DNA of 19,852 bases from JBFISM01 sp041608535 (GTDB lineage Bacteria > Actinomycetota > Acidimicrobiia > Spongiisociales > UBA5794). Under the pieces are notes generated by a model. It was not told the origin of the DNA and ran no database searches. It worked only from the letters and a program-made list of their open reading frames with translations. The stretch lies in NCBI GenBank assembly GCA_041608535.1, contig JBFISM010000060.1:1-19852 (forward strand), written 5' to 3'. Shown piece by piece: positions 6,907-13,326 of the stretch. A program made the position numbers and the translations under genes. Each line of letters starts with the position of its first letter. Position 1 is the first letter of the stretch.

Positions 6907-8367
6907 ATGAGCTTCCCGATGCAACGCTCCTTCATCAACGGCCGGTTCGTCGATGCCGCCAACGGGGCGAGGTTCGACAACGTCAATCCGGCGACCGGCG
7001 AGGTGCTGTGCGAGGTGGAGCAGGCCGGCTCGCAGGAGGTCGATGCGGCGGTGGCGGCTGCATCGCTTGCGTTTCGGGAGTGGGCGGCGACACCGGCAGT
7101 CGAGCGACGCGACATCATGATGCGGGCCGGTGCCCTCATCCGAGATCGGATCGATGAGCTGGCCCGGCTCGAGACGATCGATACCGGCAAGCCCATCTTC
7201 GAGGCGCTGGAGTACGACGTCCCTTCGGCGTGGCAGTGCATCGAGTATTTCGCCGGCGTCGCACCAACCATTCGAGGCGATCATTTCGATCTCGGCGGTT
7301 CCTACGGGTTCACCCGACGGGAACCGCTCGGGGTCTGTGCCGGTATCGGGGCCTGGAACTACCCGTTGCAGATCGCGTCTTGGAAGTCGGCGCCGGCGAT
7401 CGCCTGTGGAAACACCATGGTGTTCAAACCGGCCGAGCTGACACCACTCACCGCCAGCAAGCTCGCCGAGATCTATCAGGAGGCAGGTCTGCCCGACGGC
7501 GTGTTCAACGTCGTCCAGGGCGATGGCCGCACCGGTGAGCTGATGACCCGGCATCCCGGCGTCGCCAAGGTGTCGCTCACCGGTGAGGTGGCCACCGGGA
7601 AGAAGGTGATGGAGGCCGCGGCCGGGACGGTGAAGAACGTCACCCTGGAGCTGGGTGGTAAGTCACCACTCATCGTCTTTGCCGATGCGGACATGGACAA
7701 CGCTCTCTCGGCGACACTGATGGCGAACTTCTACACCCAGGGCGAGGTCTGCTCCAACGGGACACGGGTGTTCGTCGAGCGGTCGATTCACGACGAGTTC
7801 GTGGAGCGGATGCGGCTCCGCACGGAAAAGATGAGAATCGGCGATCCGCTCGATCCGGCCACGCATGTCGGAGCGCTGATCTCCCGGGAGCACATGGAAA
7901 AGGTGCTCGGCTACATCGACGCGGGCAAGGCTGCCGGAGCCGAGGTGATCGTCGGCGGCGGCCGTCCCGAAGATCCCGCGCTGGCAAGCGGTTTCTACGT
8001 CCTGCCGACGATCTTCGCCGGGTGCGAAGACGAGATGTCGATCGTCACCGACGAAATCTTCGGGCCGGTGATGGCCGTGCTGCCGTTCGATGCGGAGGAC
8101 GAGGTGATCGCGCGGGCCAACAACACGGAGTATGGCCTCGCAGCCGGTGTGTTCACCAAAGACTTGAACCGGGCTTACCGGGTGGTGGCGGCGCTCCAGG
8201 CCGGCACCTGCTGGATCAACACCTACAACGACACTCCGATGGAGCTTCCCTTCGGCGGCTACAAACAATCCGGCGTCGGACGAGAAAACTCGCTGGCGGC
8301 CATCGAGCATTACACCCAGCTCAAGAGCGTGTTCGTCGAGATGGGTGACATCGCCAGTCCCTACTGA
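6907..8367 (+). CDS. betB: Betaine-aldehyde dehydrogenase
   Basis: The 486-aa product aligns by eye along its whole length with BetB-type aldehyde dehydrogenases. The enzyme oxidises betaine aldehyde to the osmoprotectant glycine betaine with NAD(P)+ in the cytoplasm. Catalytic residues are present: the general base Glu248 in LELGGKSPLIVF and the nucleophile Cys282 in GEVCSNGTRVFVE. REPLGVCAGIGAWNYP (139-154) with its catalytic Asn, the KPAE NAD-binding Lys, and EIFGPVM near the C-terminus also match. The SLTGEVATGKK segment has Glu where many ALDHs have Ser or Gly, as I recall in some alphaproteobacterial BetB. 4-trimethylaminobutyraldehyde dehydrogenase is the close alternative. No betA, betI or choline transporter gene is adjacent, so the aldehyde source lies elsewhere. 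ATG with AAGGA 6 bases upstream. Confidence 0.92.
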   Translation: MSFPMQRSFINGRFVDAANGARFDNVNPATGEVLCEVEQAGSQEVDAAVAAASLAFREWAATPAVERRDIMMRAGALIRDRIDELARLETIDTGKPIFEALEYDVPSAWQCIEYFAGVAPTIRGDHFDLGGSYGFTRREPLGVCAGIGAWNYPLQIASWKSAPAIACGNTMVFKPAELTPLTASKLAEIYQEAGLPDGVFNVVQGDGRTGELMTRHPGVAKVSLTGEVATGKKVMEAAAGTVKNVTLELGGKSPLIVFADADMDNALSATLMANFYTQGEVCSNGTRVFVERSIHDEFVERMRLRTEKMRIGDPLDPATHVGALISREHMEKVLGYIDAGKAAGAEVIVGGGRPEDPALASGFYVLPTIFAGCEDEMSIVTDEIFGPVMAVLPFDAEDEVIARANNTEYGLAAGVFTKDLNRAYRVVAALQAGTCWINTYNDTPMELPFGGYKQSGVGRENSLAAIEHYTQLKSVFVEMGDIASPY

Positions 8368-8421
8368 CGTGCCCGATCAGATCTGGTCACATCCTGGAGC
8401 CAGCGCTGGTCTGAAAGCCGT

Positions 8422-9093
8422 CTACACGGACATGTGCACGTCGGCGGTGTGCATCTGCTCCATGAACGTGAGGTACTCACAGACGGTGATGTCGTCAAAC
8501 ATCAGATCTTCGGCTGCCACCTTGTAATGCGCCATCGACGGCCCACAGGCATAGAGCTTTGCGCCGAGCTCCAGGAGCTGCGCGATCTTGTCCTGCGGCG
8601 GAACGTGGCCAACCTTGGCCAGACCCGATCTGGGAAAGCGGCTGAAGGGACGACCCACCCCGTGCATCTTGGCCACGTATCCCTTGGCCAGCACCCGCAC
8701 CGCCGGCCCGAGGAAATACAGGGAGACATCGTCCCCCTCGAGGGCCGCACCGAGGGCGAACCCCAGCGGCGACAACAGCTCGAACAGGCCGTCGTCCGAA
8801 ACGATCGCCGCCAGCTTGTGACCTGATCGACGCTCGACCCCCTTCTCGATGACAAACCGCTGCGACCCGCCCTCCGTGACAACGTCGAGGAGCCGGTTGC
8901 CGGTGACCCGACACCACGCCGCGACGTCTGGCTCGATCGCGGGGAACATGTCGGTGAGTATCTCGATCCGCACGCCCTCGGCTCGGTTGCGCAGTGCGCG
9001 GTGGGTCTCATAGAGAATGTACGTGGTGATCGTCTTTCCGGTCAGATCGAGGTGTGCCTCGACATCTGTCGACGTGGGTGTCGGGCTGATCAT
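8422..9093 (-). CDS. TusA-like/DsrE-like fusion protein
   Basis: The 223-aa product looks like two sulfur-relay folds in tandem. Residues 12-85 follow the TusA pattern: LDLTGKTITTYILYETHRAL, a G-x-x-[IL]-E-[IV]-x-x-D stretch (VRIEILTD), AAWCRVTGNRLLDV and a final VIEKG. The family's catalytic CPxP motif is absent, because ITTYILYE occupies that position. Residues 92-223 resemble DsrE/YchN: KLAAIVSDDG, an F-A-L-G-A-A-L helix, VSLYFLGPAVRVLAKG, then GAKLYACGPSMAHY with Cys183 at the usual reactive Cys position. DsrE proteins carry persulfide sulfur in the cytoplasm. With only the DsrE Cys kept, the TusA part may be structural. The ATG overlaps the stop of the DUF998 gene by four bases (ATGA), implying translational coupling. 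The function is inferred from the fold only. Confidence 0.78.
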   Translation of the reverse strand: MISPTPTSTDVEAHLDLTGKTITTYILYETHRALRNRAEGVRIEILTDMFPAIEPDVAAWCRVTGNRLLDVVTEGGSQRFVIEKGVERRSGHKLAAIVSDDGLFELLSPLGFALGAALEGDDVSLYFLGPAVRVLAKGYVAKMHGVGRPFSRFPRSGLAKVGHVPPQDKIAQLLELGAKLYACGPSMAHYKVAAEDLMFDDITVCEYLTFMEQMHTADVHMSV

Positions 9094-9767
9094 GACGCTG
9101 CCTCCTCCATATGGGCCCTACCGGACGGATTGGAGGACCGGTGCAACCCAGGTTGTTGTGTACCGATCCATGCTTCTCGGAGGTACCAGGCACCCGCAGT
9201 GAAGAACATCACTCTCTGCAGCACACCCCAGATGCCGCTCGACATCATGAGAGGAACTACGGCGGCGACACCGAGCGCCGCCAAATCCGGTGAAGCCGAC
9301 CGCAGCGTGCGGTGGCGCCGAACGACGAGGACGGTGGTGACTCCCGCGATGAAGCTGAATCCCACCGCACCGGAGAATATCCCGTGGAGCAAGTCCTCGC
9401 TCACCACGTATGGCACGCCCTCTTCCCAGGGCTTCGTCGCAAACGCGGCAACCCCGAACATGCTCGCCCCGAACCCGAGGTGAAGGACTGTCCCCAGGGG
9501 CCCCCAGGCATGCGATCGCAAGCGCACCAGCCACAGCACGGCGAGCCCGTACAAAATGAACCCCAGCCTGGCGACCCAAGCTCCATCGATCGTCTGCGCC
9601 GCCGACTCACTGGTCCCGTGCTCGACCCAGGAGTACGACTCGGGCATGGCAAGCGGAGCTAGAGCGAGAAATGTCAACGAAGCGACGAGCACGAGCGCAG
9701 CCCCTAGAGCCGTGCGCCGGCGGACCCGGAGGTCCTGCCGCGGTCTGGACGCTGTGTCGAGCGACAT
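9090..9767 (-). CDS. DUF998 family membrane protein
   Basis: From the ATG at 9767, preceded by GGAGGG 4 bases upstream, the product is 225 aa with about six hydrophobic segments. The first extracellular loop after helix 1 reads SYSWVEHGTSESAAQTIDGAWVARLGF, which matches the DUF998 signature (YSW-x-x-H-x-x-SE-x-[AG]-x-Q). Later segments GFGASMFGVAAFATKPWEEGVPY and EDLLHGIFSGAVGFSFI are also typical. DUF998 proteins are polytopic inner-membrane proteins of unknown function. The reading frame remains open upstream to 9887, but that extension is Arg/Pro-rich and lacks a ribosome site. The gene ends in the ATGA overlap with the TusA/DsrE-like gene, so the two are almost certainly one transcript. 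Confidence 0.82.
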   Translation of the reverse strand: MSLDTASRPRQDLRVRRRTALGAALVLVASLTFLALAPLAMPESYSWVEHGTSESAAQTIDGAWVARLGFILYGLAVLWLVRLRSHAWGPLGTVLHLGFGASMFGVAAFATKPWEEGVPYVVSEDLLHGIFSGAVGFSFIAGVTTVLVVRRHRTLRSASPDLAALGVAAVVPLMMSSGIWGVLQRVMFFTAGAWYLREAWIGTQQPGLHRSSNPSGRAHMEEAAS

Positions 9768-9771
9768 GGTG

Positions 9772-9777
9772 CCCTCC
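9772..9777 (-). promoter_or_regulatory. Ribosome binding site GGAGGG of the DUF998 gene
   Basis: On the minus strand GGAGGG precedes the ATG at 9767 by 4 bases. It decides the start in favour of MSLDTASRP over upstream starts in the same open frame. Confidence 0.6.
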
Positions 9778-9947
9778 ACAAACATGTTGGCAGCCGGTCC
9801 CGGACGGTGGCAGGGCCGAAAGTCGGTGTACGGCAAGCTCCGACGTTCGACTCTGGCTGAACACGAGTTCGCCTGCCACGTTGCCACTATGCGGACAAGT
9901 GCGATCTCGCACCCGCCCTTCGACCGTGGCGACGGGCGGCTAGCTCC

Positions 9948-10427
9948 ATGAGCTCAACGGTTGAGTTCGGAGCGCATCCAGCAGTGCTGTGGCTCATCAA
10001 ACACGTCGTGAATCCGATCGACACCATCTTTGTTCGCGTGTTCCGTGGTCGACTACCGCAGCCCAGCAGCCTCTTCCTGCCGACGCTGCTCTTGACTGTG
10101 GTGGGCCATCGGTCCGGAAAAGAACGGACAATCCCGCTCGTCTACGTCCGCAATGACTCGCAATACGTCGTGGCGAACGCCCGTCCCGCCGGAGAGGGGG
10201 CAAACCCATGGGTCTCGAACCTGCGAGCGGCGGGCCGCGGCACGATCAGAGTTCGTGGCCACACCATCGAGGTCACCGCACGGGAGTTGGCTGATGCCGA
10301 GCTGGACACGTGGTGGGCGGAGCTGACTGCCATATGGCCCGCATTCGACAGCCACTTCGCTGCCACCGGCGAGCGGGCCGTGTTCGCACTCGTCGGCGCG
10401 CCGAAAGGGGCTGGGCGCAAAGCCTGA
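9948..10427 (+). CDS. Deazaflavin (F420)-dependent nitroreductase/DDN family protein
   Basis: The product is 159 aa, the normal length for the DUF385/DDN family of split beta-barrel oxidoreductases that use coenzyme F420H2. Diagnostic stretches are LLTVVGHRSGKERTIPLVYV (49-68), a beta strand YVVANARPAG, and PWVSNLRAAGRGTIRVRG (87-104). In this family the W-x-x-N-L-x-A motif and the Gly/Ser-Lys turn bind the cofactor. Members such as Mycobacterium tuberculosis Ddn reduce quinones or nitroimidazoles; the substrate here cannot be inferred. The start ATG has no clear ribosome site. The gene is divergent from DUF998 and lies 84 bp upstream of the SRPBCC-like gene in the same direction. Its presence is one of the reasons to place the genome among actinobacteria. 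Confidence 0.88.
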   Translation: MSSTVEFGAHPAVLWLIKHVVNPIDTIFVRVFRGRLPQPSSLFLPTLLLTVVGHRSGKERTIPLVYVRNDSQYVVANARPAGEGANPWVSNLRAAGRGTIRVRGHTIEVTARELADAELDTWWAELTAIWPAFDSHFAATGERAVFALVGAPKGAGRKA

Positions 10428-10511
10428 CGTTCGGCTCTGGGCAGCCTGACCAAATCTCGGTTAGCTGGATGCGTAGACGCAGACGGCCTGAGACACAGAG
10501 AGGTGAGGCAC

Positions 10512-11147
10512 ATGACACAGCCCGCACTCCGAACGGAGTTGCTGCTCGACTCCGTGCTACCGGAATACGACGAGACGATCGTGGAGCATGTCATCGTCGA
10601 CGCTCCACTCGACACGGTCTATCCGGCCGTGCGCACCATGAACCTCTTGGACGTGCACTCGCCGCTCATGGATGCGGCAATGTTCCTCCGAGGCTTGCCG
10701 GAGCGCGTCGGGCGCTGGGTGCGGCGCGACCCGTCACCTGAGATGCCCTCGGCCGTGACGGTGGGTCGCCTGTTCGACGGTGAGCGCAAGGAATCCTTCC
10801 TCTCCGGCTGGGTTCCGTTGGGGGAGCACGCTCCGTACGAGATCGTGTTTGGCGCAGCCGGCAAGGTGTGGCAGCCGGAGATCGACTGGCGGCAGGTCCC
10901 GCCGGAGGACTTCGCCGGATTCGATGAACCCGGATTTGCCAAGATCGCGGCGAACTTCTCGCTTCGCGAGTACGGCGAGACGCGCACACTGCTCACCTAC
11001 GAGGCCCGCACCGCCACCACCGACCCGGCGTCGCAGCAGCGGTTCCGCCGGTATTGGTGGCTGGTTCACGTCTTTGTCGGGGTCGTGATGCGAGCCGCAC
11101 TGCGCACGGCCAAGGACATTGCCGAGAACGAGAGCGGCGGCACGTAG
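10512..11147 (+). CDS. SRPBCC/START-like ligand-binding protein
   Basis: From the ATG at 10512 the product is 211 aa, with purine-rich GAGAGG about 8 bases upstream. The N-terminal strand VEHVIVDAPLDTVYPAVRTMNLLDVHSP has the E-x-x-x-x-[IV]-x-A-P-x-x-x-V-[YW] opening of the SRPBCC fold. This is a deep hydrophobic pocket used for lipids, polyketides or hormones. Conserved-looking blocks follow: MDAAMFLRGLPERVGR, FGAAGKVWQPEI, PGFAKIAANFSLREYG and TLLTYEARTATTDP, ending in a helical RRYWWLVHVFVGVVMRAALRT. The last helix is amphipathic to hydrophobic and might touch a membrane. I have seen such sequences annotated only as hypothetical or SRPBCC proteins in actinobacteria. No catalytic residue can be named. 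Confidence 0.75.
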   Translation: MTQPALRTELLLDSVLPEYDETIVEHVIVDAPLDTVYPAVRTMNLLDVHSPLMDAAMFLRGLPERVGRWVRRDPSPEMPSAVTVGRLFDGERKESFLSGWVPLGEHAPYEIVFGAAGKVWQPEIDWRQVPPEDFAGFDEPGFAKIAANFSLREYGETRTLLTYEARTATTDPASQQRFRRYWWLVHVFVGVVMRAALRTAKDIAENESGGT

Positions 11148-11321
11148 ACGTACCCGCACGACTACTCCATCAAGCGAGGAAGGTCGTCGTCCGTATCAGC
11201 CTTCAGTAGGGAAAGCACCAACGGCGGATCTCGGCTGCACGAGCCTCGAGACTTGTGACGCGGGTCGGCGCGAGAGGGTCAGCTTCGGTAGTGTCGGCCG
11301 ACCAACGTACGGGGATCTCGG

Positions 11322-11831
11322 ATGTCCATGAATCCACTGCGCGACTACGACTTCTCCCGAGGAGACGAGCCCGATCCTTCACTGGGCGCTCGAGATCTGC
11401 TCGAAGGCTGGCTCTGCTACCAGCGCCATGAGTTCGTGCGAAAGCTGCGCGATCTGACCCCGCAGGGGCTGGTTGCGTGGGCGATACCGCCGCTGGAACT
11501 GTCGGTTCTGGGTCTCGTGCGGTATCTGACCCAGATGGAGCACGTCTACCTCGCCTGGGGGCTTGGTGGAGGCGATCGGGTGCTGGTCTATGGCGATGAC
11601 GACTACGCCGGCGGCTCGGCCGACACCGTAGAGGAGGACCTGGGGATCTACTTCGCAGAGGTCGAGAAAGCCGACCGTGCGATTGCGGAGATGACGTCGC
11701 TCGAGGCGAATGGTCTCGGCCACGGGCGACCCCTCCGCGCAACCCTGGTGAAGATGATCGACGAGTACGCCGTCCACGCTGGACAGGCCCACATGCTCAG
11801 GTTCGCCGCGCTCGGGAAGATCATCCGTTGA
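11322..11831 (+). CDS. DinB/DUF664 family protein with altered metal site
   Basis: The 169-aa product has the four-helix layout of DUF664, a DinB relative often linked to mycothiol-dependent chemistry in actinobacteria. The helix 2 motif is normally LLGLVRHLxEVE; here it reads VLGLVRYLTQMEHVY, so the first metal-ligand His is Tyr68. The C-terminal motif is normally ETARHxGHADILRE; here it is DEYAVHAGQAHMLR, keeping His152 but with Gln155 in place of the next His. The protein may therefore not bind the usual divalent metal, although H74 and H157 could offer a shifted site. Start ATG at 11322 with GGGGAT 5 bases upstream; ATG 11328 is an alternative. No partner gene is evident nearby. Confidence 0.78.
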   Translation: MSMNPLRDYDFSRGDEPDPSLGARDLLEGWLCYQRHEFVRKLRDLTPQGLVAWAIPPLELSVLGLVRYLTQMEHVYLAWGLGGGDRVLVYGDDDYAGGSADTVEEDLGIYFAEVEKADRAIAEMTSLEANGLGHGRPLRATLVKMIDEYAVHAGQAHMLRFAALGKIIR

Positions 11832-11921
11832 CCTGTGTGGAACCGCGTGGTGAAGCAACCCACTCCGTGGTTGCATCACGGCGGATTCGCGGGTCGAGCC
11901 GGCTCTGGCGATGATGCCCCG

Positions 11922-12458
11922 GTGACCCGCTATGTGGCGCTGCTTCGCGGCATCGGTCCTTCAGATCCGAGGATGCGCAACGAGAACCTACGGGCAGTCT
12001 GCACGGAGCTCGGCTTCACCAATGTGGCGACTGTGATCTCGAGCGGCAACATCGTCTTCGATGCCGAAGCTGGGGAGTCCGCAGAGATCGAAGTCCAACT
12101 CGAACAGGCTTGGCCGGAACGGCTCGGTTTCGAGAGCACGACCATCCTGCGCACGAAATCGGACCTGGAGCGGTTGATCGACCTCCGGCCATTCGGCGAG
12201 CGGGAGCACGGAAAGGACACGTATCTCCTGGCCACCTTTGCCAAGCGACCATTGACGATCGAGTTCGACCTGCCCCATCGACCCGGCGACGAGGCATTCG
12301 AGGTCGTCGCGGCAACCGACCGGGAGCTGTTCACAGTCTCCGACACCACTGCGGCGAAGACTCCCGACGTGATTAGCTGGCTGGAGAAGCAGTTCGGCAA
12401 GGAGATCTCGTCGCGAACGTGGCTCACGGTGCACAGGATTCTCAAGAAGATGGGCTGA
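11922..12458 (+). CDS. DUF1697 family protein
   Basis: From the GTG at 11922 the product is 178 aa, close to the usual DUF1697 length, and begins VTRYVALLRGIGPSDPRMRNENLRAV. The family hallmark is this [YF]-[VI]-A-L-L-R-[GA]-[IV]-N/G opening, followed by L-x-x-x-x-x-x-[LIF]-G-[FL]-x-x-V-x-T and S-G-N-[IV]-[VI]-F. All are visible here as LGFTNVATVISSGNIVFDA. The C-terminal part, AAKTPDVISWLEKQFGKEISSRTWLTVHRILKKM, also matches (normally T-T-R-x-x-x-T). Function unknown. The frame is open further upstream to 11835, but those residues do not resemble the family. No Shine-Dalgarno is seen before the GTG. Confidence 0.82.
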   Translation: MTRYVALLRGIGPSDPRMRNENLRAVCTELGFTNVATVISSGNIVFDAEAGESAEIEVQLEQAWPERLGFESTTILRTKSDLERLIDLRPFGEREHGKDTYLLATFAKRPLTIEFDLPHRPGDEAFEVVAATDRELFTVSDTTAAKTPDVISWLEKQFGKEISSRTWLTVHRILKKMG

Positions 12459-12497
12459 GTGTCGGCGCCGAGATGCACCCAGGCGGGGTCGAGGGTG

Positions 12498-12527
12498 CAT
12501 GGATGTCAACTTGTGTTGACATCCATG
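12498..12527. repeat. 30-bp perfect inverted repeat upstream of the HTH gene
   Basis: Arms at 12498-12510 and 12515-12527 pair over 13 bp with a TTGT centre. The inner 18 bp (12504-12521) read TGTCAACTTGTGTTGACA and form the first of two operator-like copies. The right half contains the -35 hexamer TTGACA. Confidence 0.85.
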
Positions 12528-12545
12528 GCCTTGTCAACCTAGGCT
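12516..12545 (+). promoter_or_regulatory. Leaderless promoter of the HTH/Clp-N operon
   Basis: TTGACA at 12516-12521 is a consensus -35. TAGGCT at 12540-12545 fits the actinobacterial -10 TANNNT with an 18-base spacer. Transcription should start about 7 bases after the -10, at or next to the ATG at 12553. There is no Shine-Dalgarno, which together indicates a leaderless mRNA. Confidence 0.65.
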
Positions 12546-12549
12546 GACA
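12532..12549. promoter_or_regulatory. Second 18-bp operator-like palindrome over the -10 element
   Basis: TGTCAACCTAGGCTGACA is palindromic in 8 of 9 base pairs. It has the same TGTCAAC-N4-GYTGACA layout as the inner part of the upstream inverted repeat, 28 bp away centre to centre. It encloses the -10 TAGGCT. A dimeric repressor, perhaps the HTH protein encoded just downstream, would block transcription here. Confidence 0.65.
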
Positions 12550-12552
12550 GCG

Positions 12553-12768
12553 ATGAGCAGTCTGACCGACATCGCAACAGCGGTGGGGAGCGGGGATCCT
12601 TCGTCGGGATTGCGAGCTGTCGCTGCGCTGCGGCGGCTCGCCGACGAGCTGGAGGCCGGCCAGGTGCGTAAGGCGAGGATGGCCGGCTGGTCATGGCAGG
12701 AGATCGGTGACGCATTGGGGGTGTCCCGTCAAGCGGTCCACAAGAAGCATCGGAGGCGGAGTGTTTGA
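12553..12768 (+). CDS. Small helix-turn-helix DNA-binding protein
   Basis: The 71-aa product has a basic C-terminal helix-turn-helix: KARMAGWSWQEIGDALGVSRQAVHKKHRRR, in which SWQEIGDALGVSRQAV (47-62) is the classic HTH with Gly at the turn. The N-terminal half, ALRRLADELEAGQVRKARMAG, is helical and probably mediates dimerisation. It overlaps the Clp-N gene by 8 bases. Small HTH genes next to lone Clp N-domain genes recur in actinobacterial genomes as far as I recall. It probably binds the two palindromes in front of its own gene (inferred from position and dimer-like symmetry) and so autoregulates the pair. Confidence 0.85.
   Translation: MSSLTDIATAVGSGDPSSGLRAVAALRRLADELEAGQVRKARMAGWSWQEIGDALGVSRQAVHKKHRRRSV
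12752..12756 (+). promoter_or_regulatory. Ribosome binding site GGAGG inside the HTH gene
   Basis: GGAGG within the last codons of the HTH gene is 4 bases before the GTG at 12761. It supports that start for the Clp-N gene and coupling of the two. Confidence 0.6.
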
Positions 12769-13234
12769 GAGGTTTGCCAAGACGGCCGTACGAGCGGTCC
12801 GGGCCGCCGTATCCACAGCTCACCACCGGGGTGACCCCGGGATCGGCACGGAGCATCTCCTGATCGGACTCGTCGCCCATGATCGCGAGCTGGCCGAGCT
12901 GGTGGGATCGCCCGCAGAGCTCACCACGGCACTGGACCGTCTCGACCGGGCTGCGCTGGCCGAGGTTGGGATCGACGTCGGCGTCGATCCGATACGTCCG
13001 CCAGCTGAAGCCCGCCCCCATCGCCCGTTCACGTCCGGCGCCAAGCAGGTCCTCGAAGCGGCGCTCGAGGAAGGCGTCGCCCTCGGGCATCGCCACCTGG
13101 CTCCCGGACACCTCCTGCTGGCGCTGACCCGACGCGGCCCCAACGACTCGGCGATACGACTCCTCGACGCTACCGGCGTAGATCCAGACGCGGTGCGTTC
13201 CGAGCTGCTGCGCCGGCTGCGTCGCTCGGCATAG
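12761..13234 (+). CDS. Stand-alone Clp N-terminal (R) domain protein
   Basis: From the GTG at 12761 the product is 157 aa and consists of two Clp-N repeats without any AAA+ ATPase domain. Repeat 1 is FERFAKTAVRAVRAAVSTAHHRGDPGIGTEHLLIGLVAH, with the ClpC/ClpA signature IGTEHLLxGL (about 29-38). Repeat 2 is FTSGAKQVLEAALEEGVALGHRHLAPGHLLLALTR. In ClpA and ClpC these domains bind substrates and adaptors such as McsB, MecA or ClpS. A free version could act as a decoy, an adaptor or a sensor of damaged proteins. Co-translation with the HTH repressor suggests it senses proteotoxic stress for it or is its regulated output, but this is inference. The long frame upstream of 12761 is a shadow of the HTH gene. 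Confidence 0.85.
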   Translation: MFERFAKTAVRAVRAAVSTAHHRGDPGIGTEHLLIGLVAHDRELAELVGSPAELTTALDRLDRAALAEVGIDVGVDPIRPPAEARPHRPFTSGAKQVLEAALEEGVALGHRHLAPGHLLLALTRRGPNDSAIRLLDATGVDPDAVRSELLRRLRRSA

Positions 13235-13317
13235 GAGCCGGGTCGACGAAGCGATTCCGTCGTCCTCTGAGATTCGTCTGCGCACGAGTGGGTATACGCC
13301 CAACCCACCGAGCGTTT

Positions 13318-13321
13318 GGAG
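13318..13321 (+). promoter_or_regulatory. Ribosome binding site GGAG
   Basis: GGAG 5 bases before the ATG at 13327 favours that start over the open frame beginning at 13288. Confidence 0.5.
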
Positions 13322-13326
13322 TGATC

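Noticed and set aside
5438..6910. 490-aa plus-strand open frame, Ser/Pro/Thr-rich
   Set aside because: It is the antisense shadow of the antiporter. The low-complexity composition follows from hydrophobic codons read backward.
6853..7554. N-terminal extension of the antiporter frame on the minus strand
   Set aside because: It runs antisense through betB and has no hydrophobic or family pattern. The antiporter similarity begins after the ATG at 6852.
8375..8409. Overlapping short palindromes (GATCAGATCTGGTC, CCAGCGCTGG) between betB and the TusA-DsrE gene
   Set aside because: They could serve as a bidirectional terminator, but the stems have almost no loop and no T-run, so support is too weak to annotate.
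13293..13298. TATACG as a -10 for the Rieske oxidoreductase gene
   Set aside because: It lacks the final T, and the best -35 match is at an unfavourable 20-base spacing.
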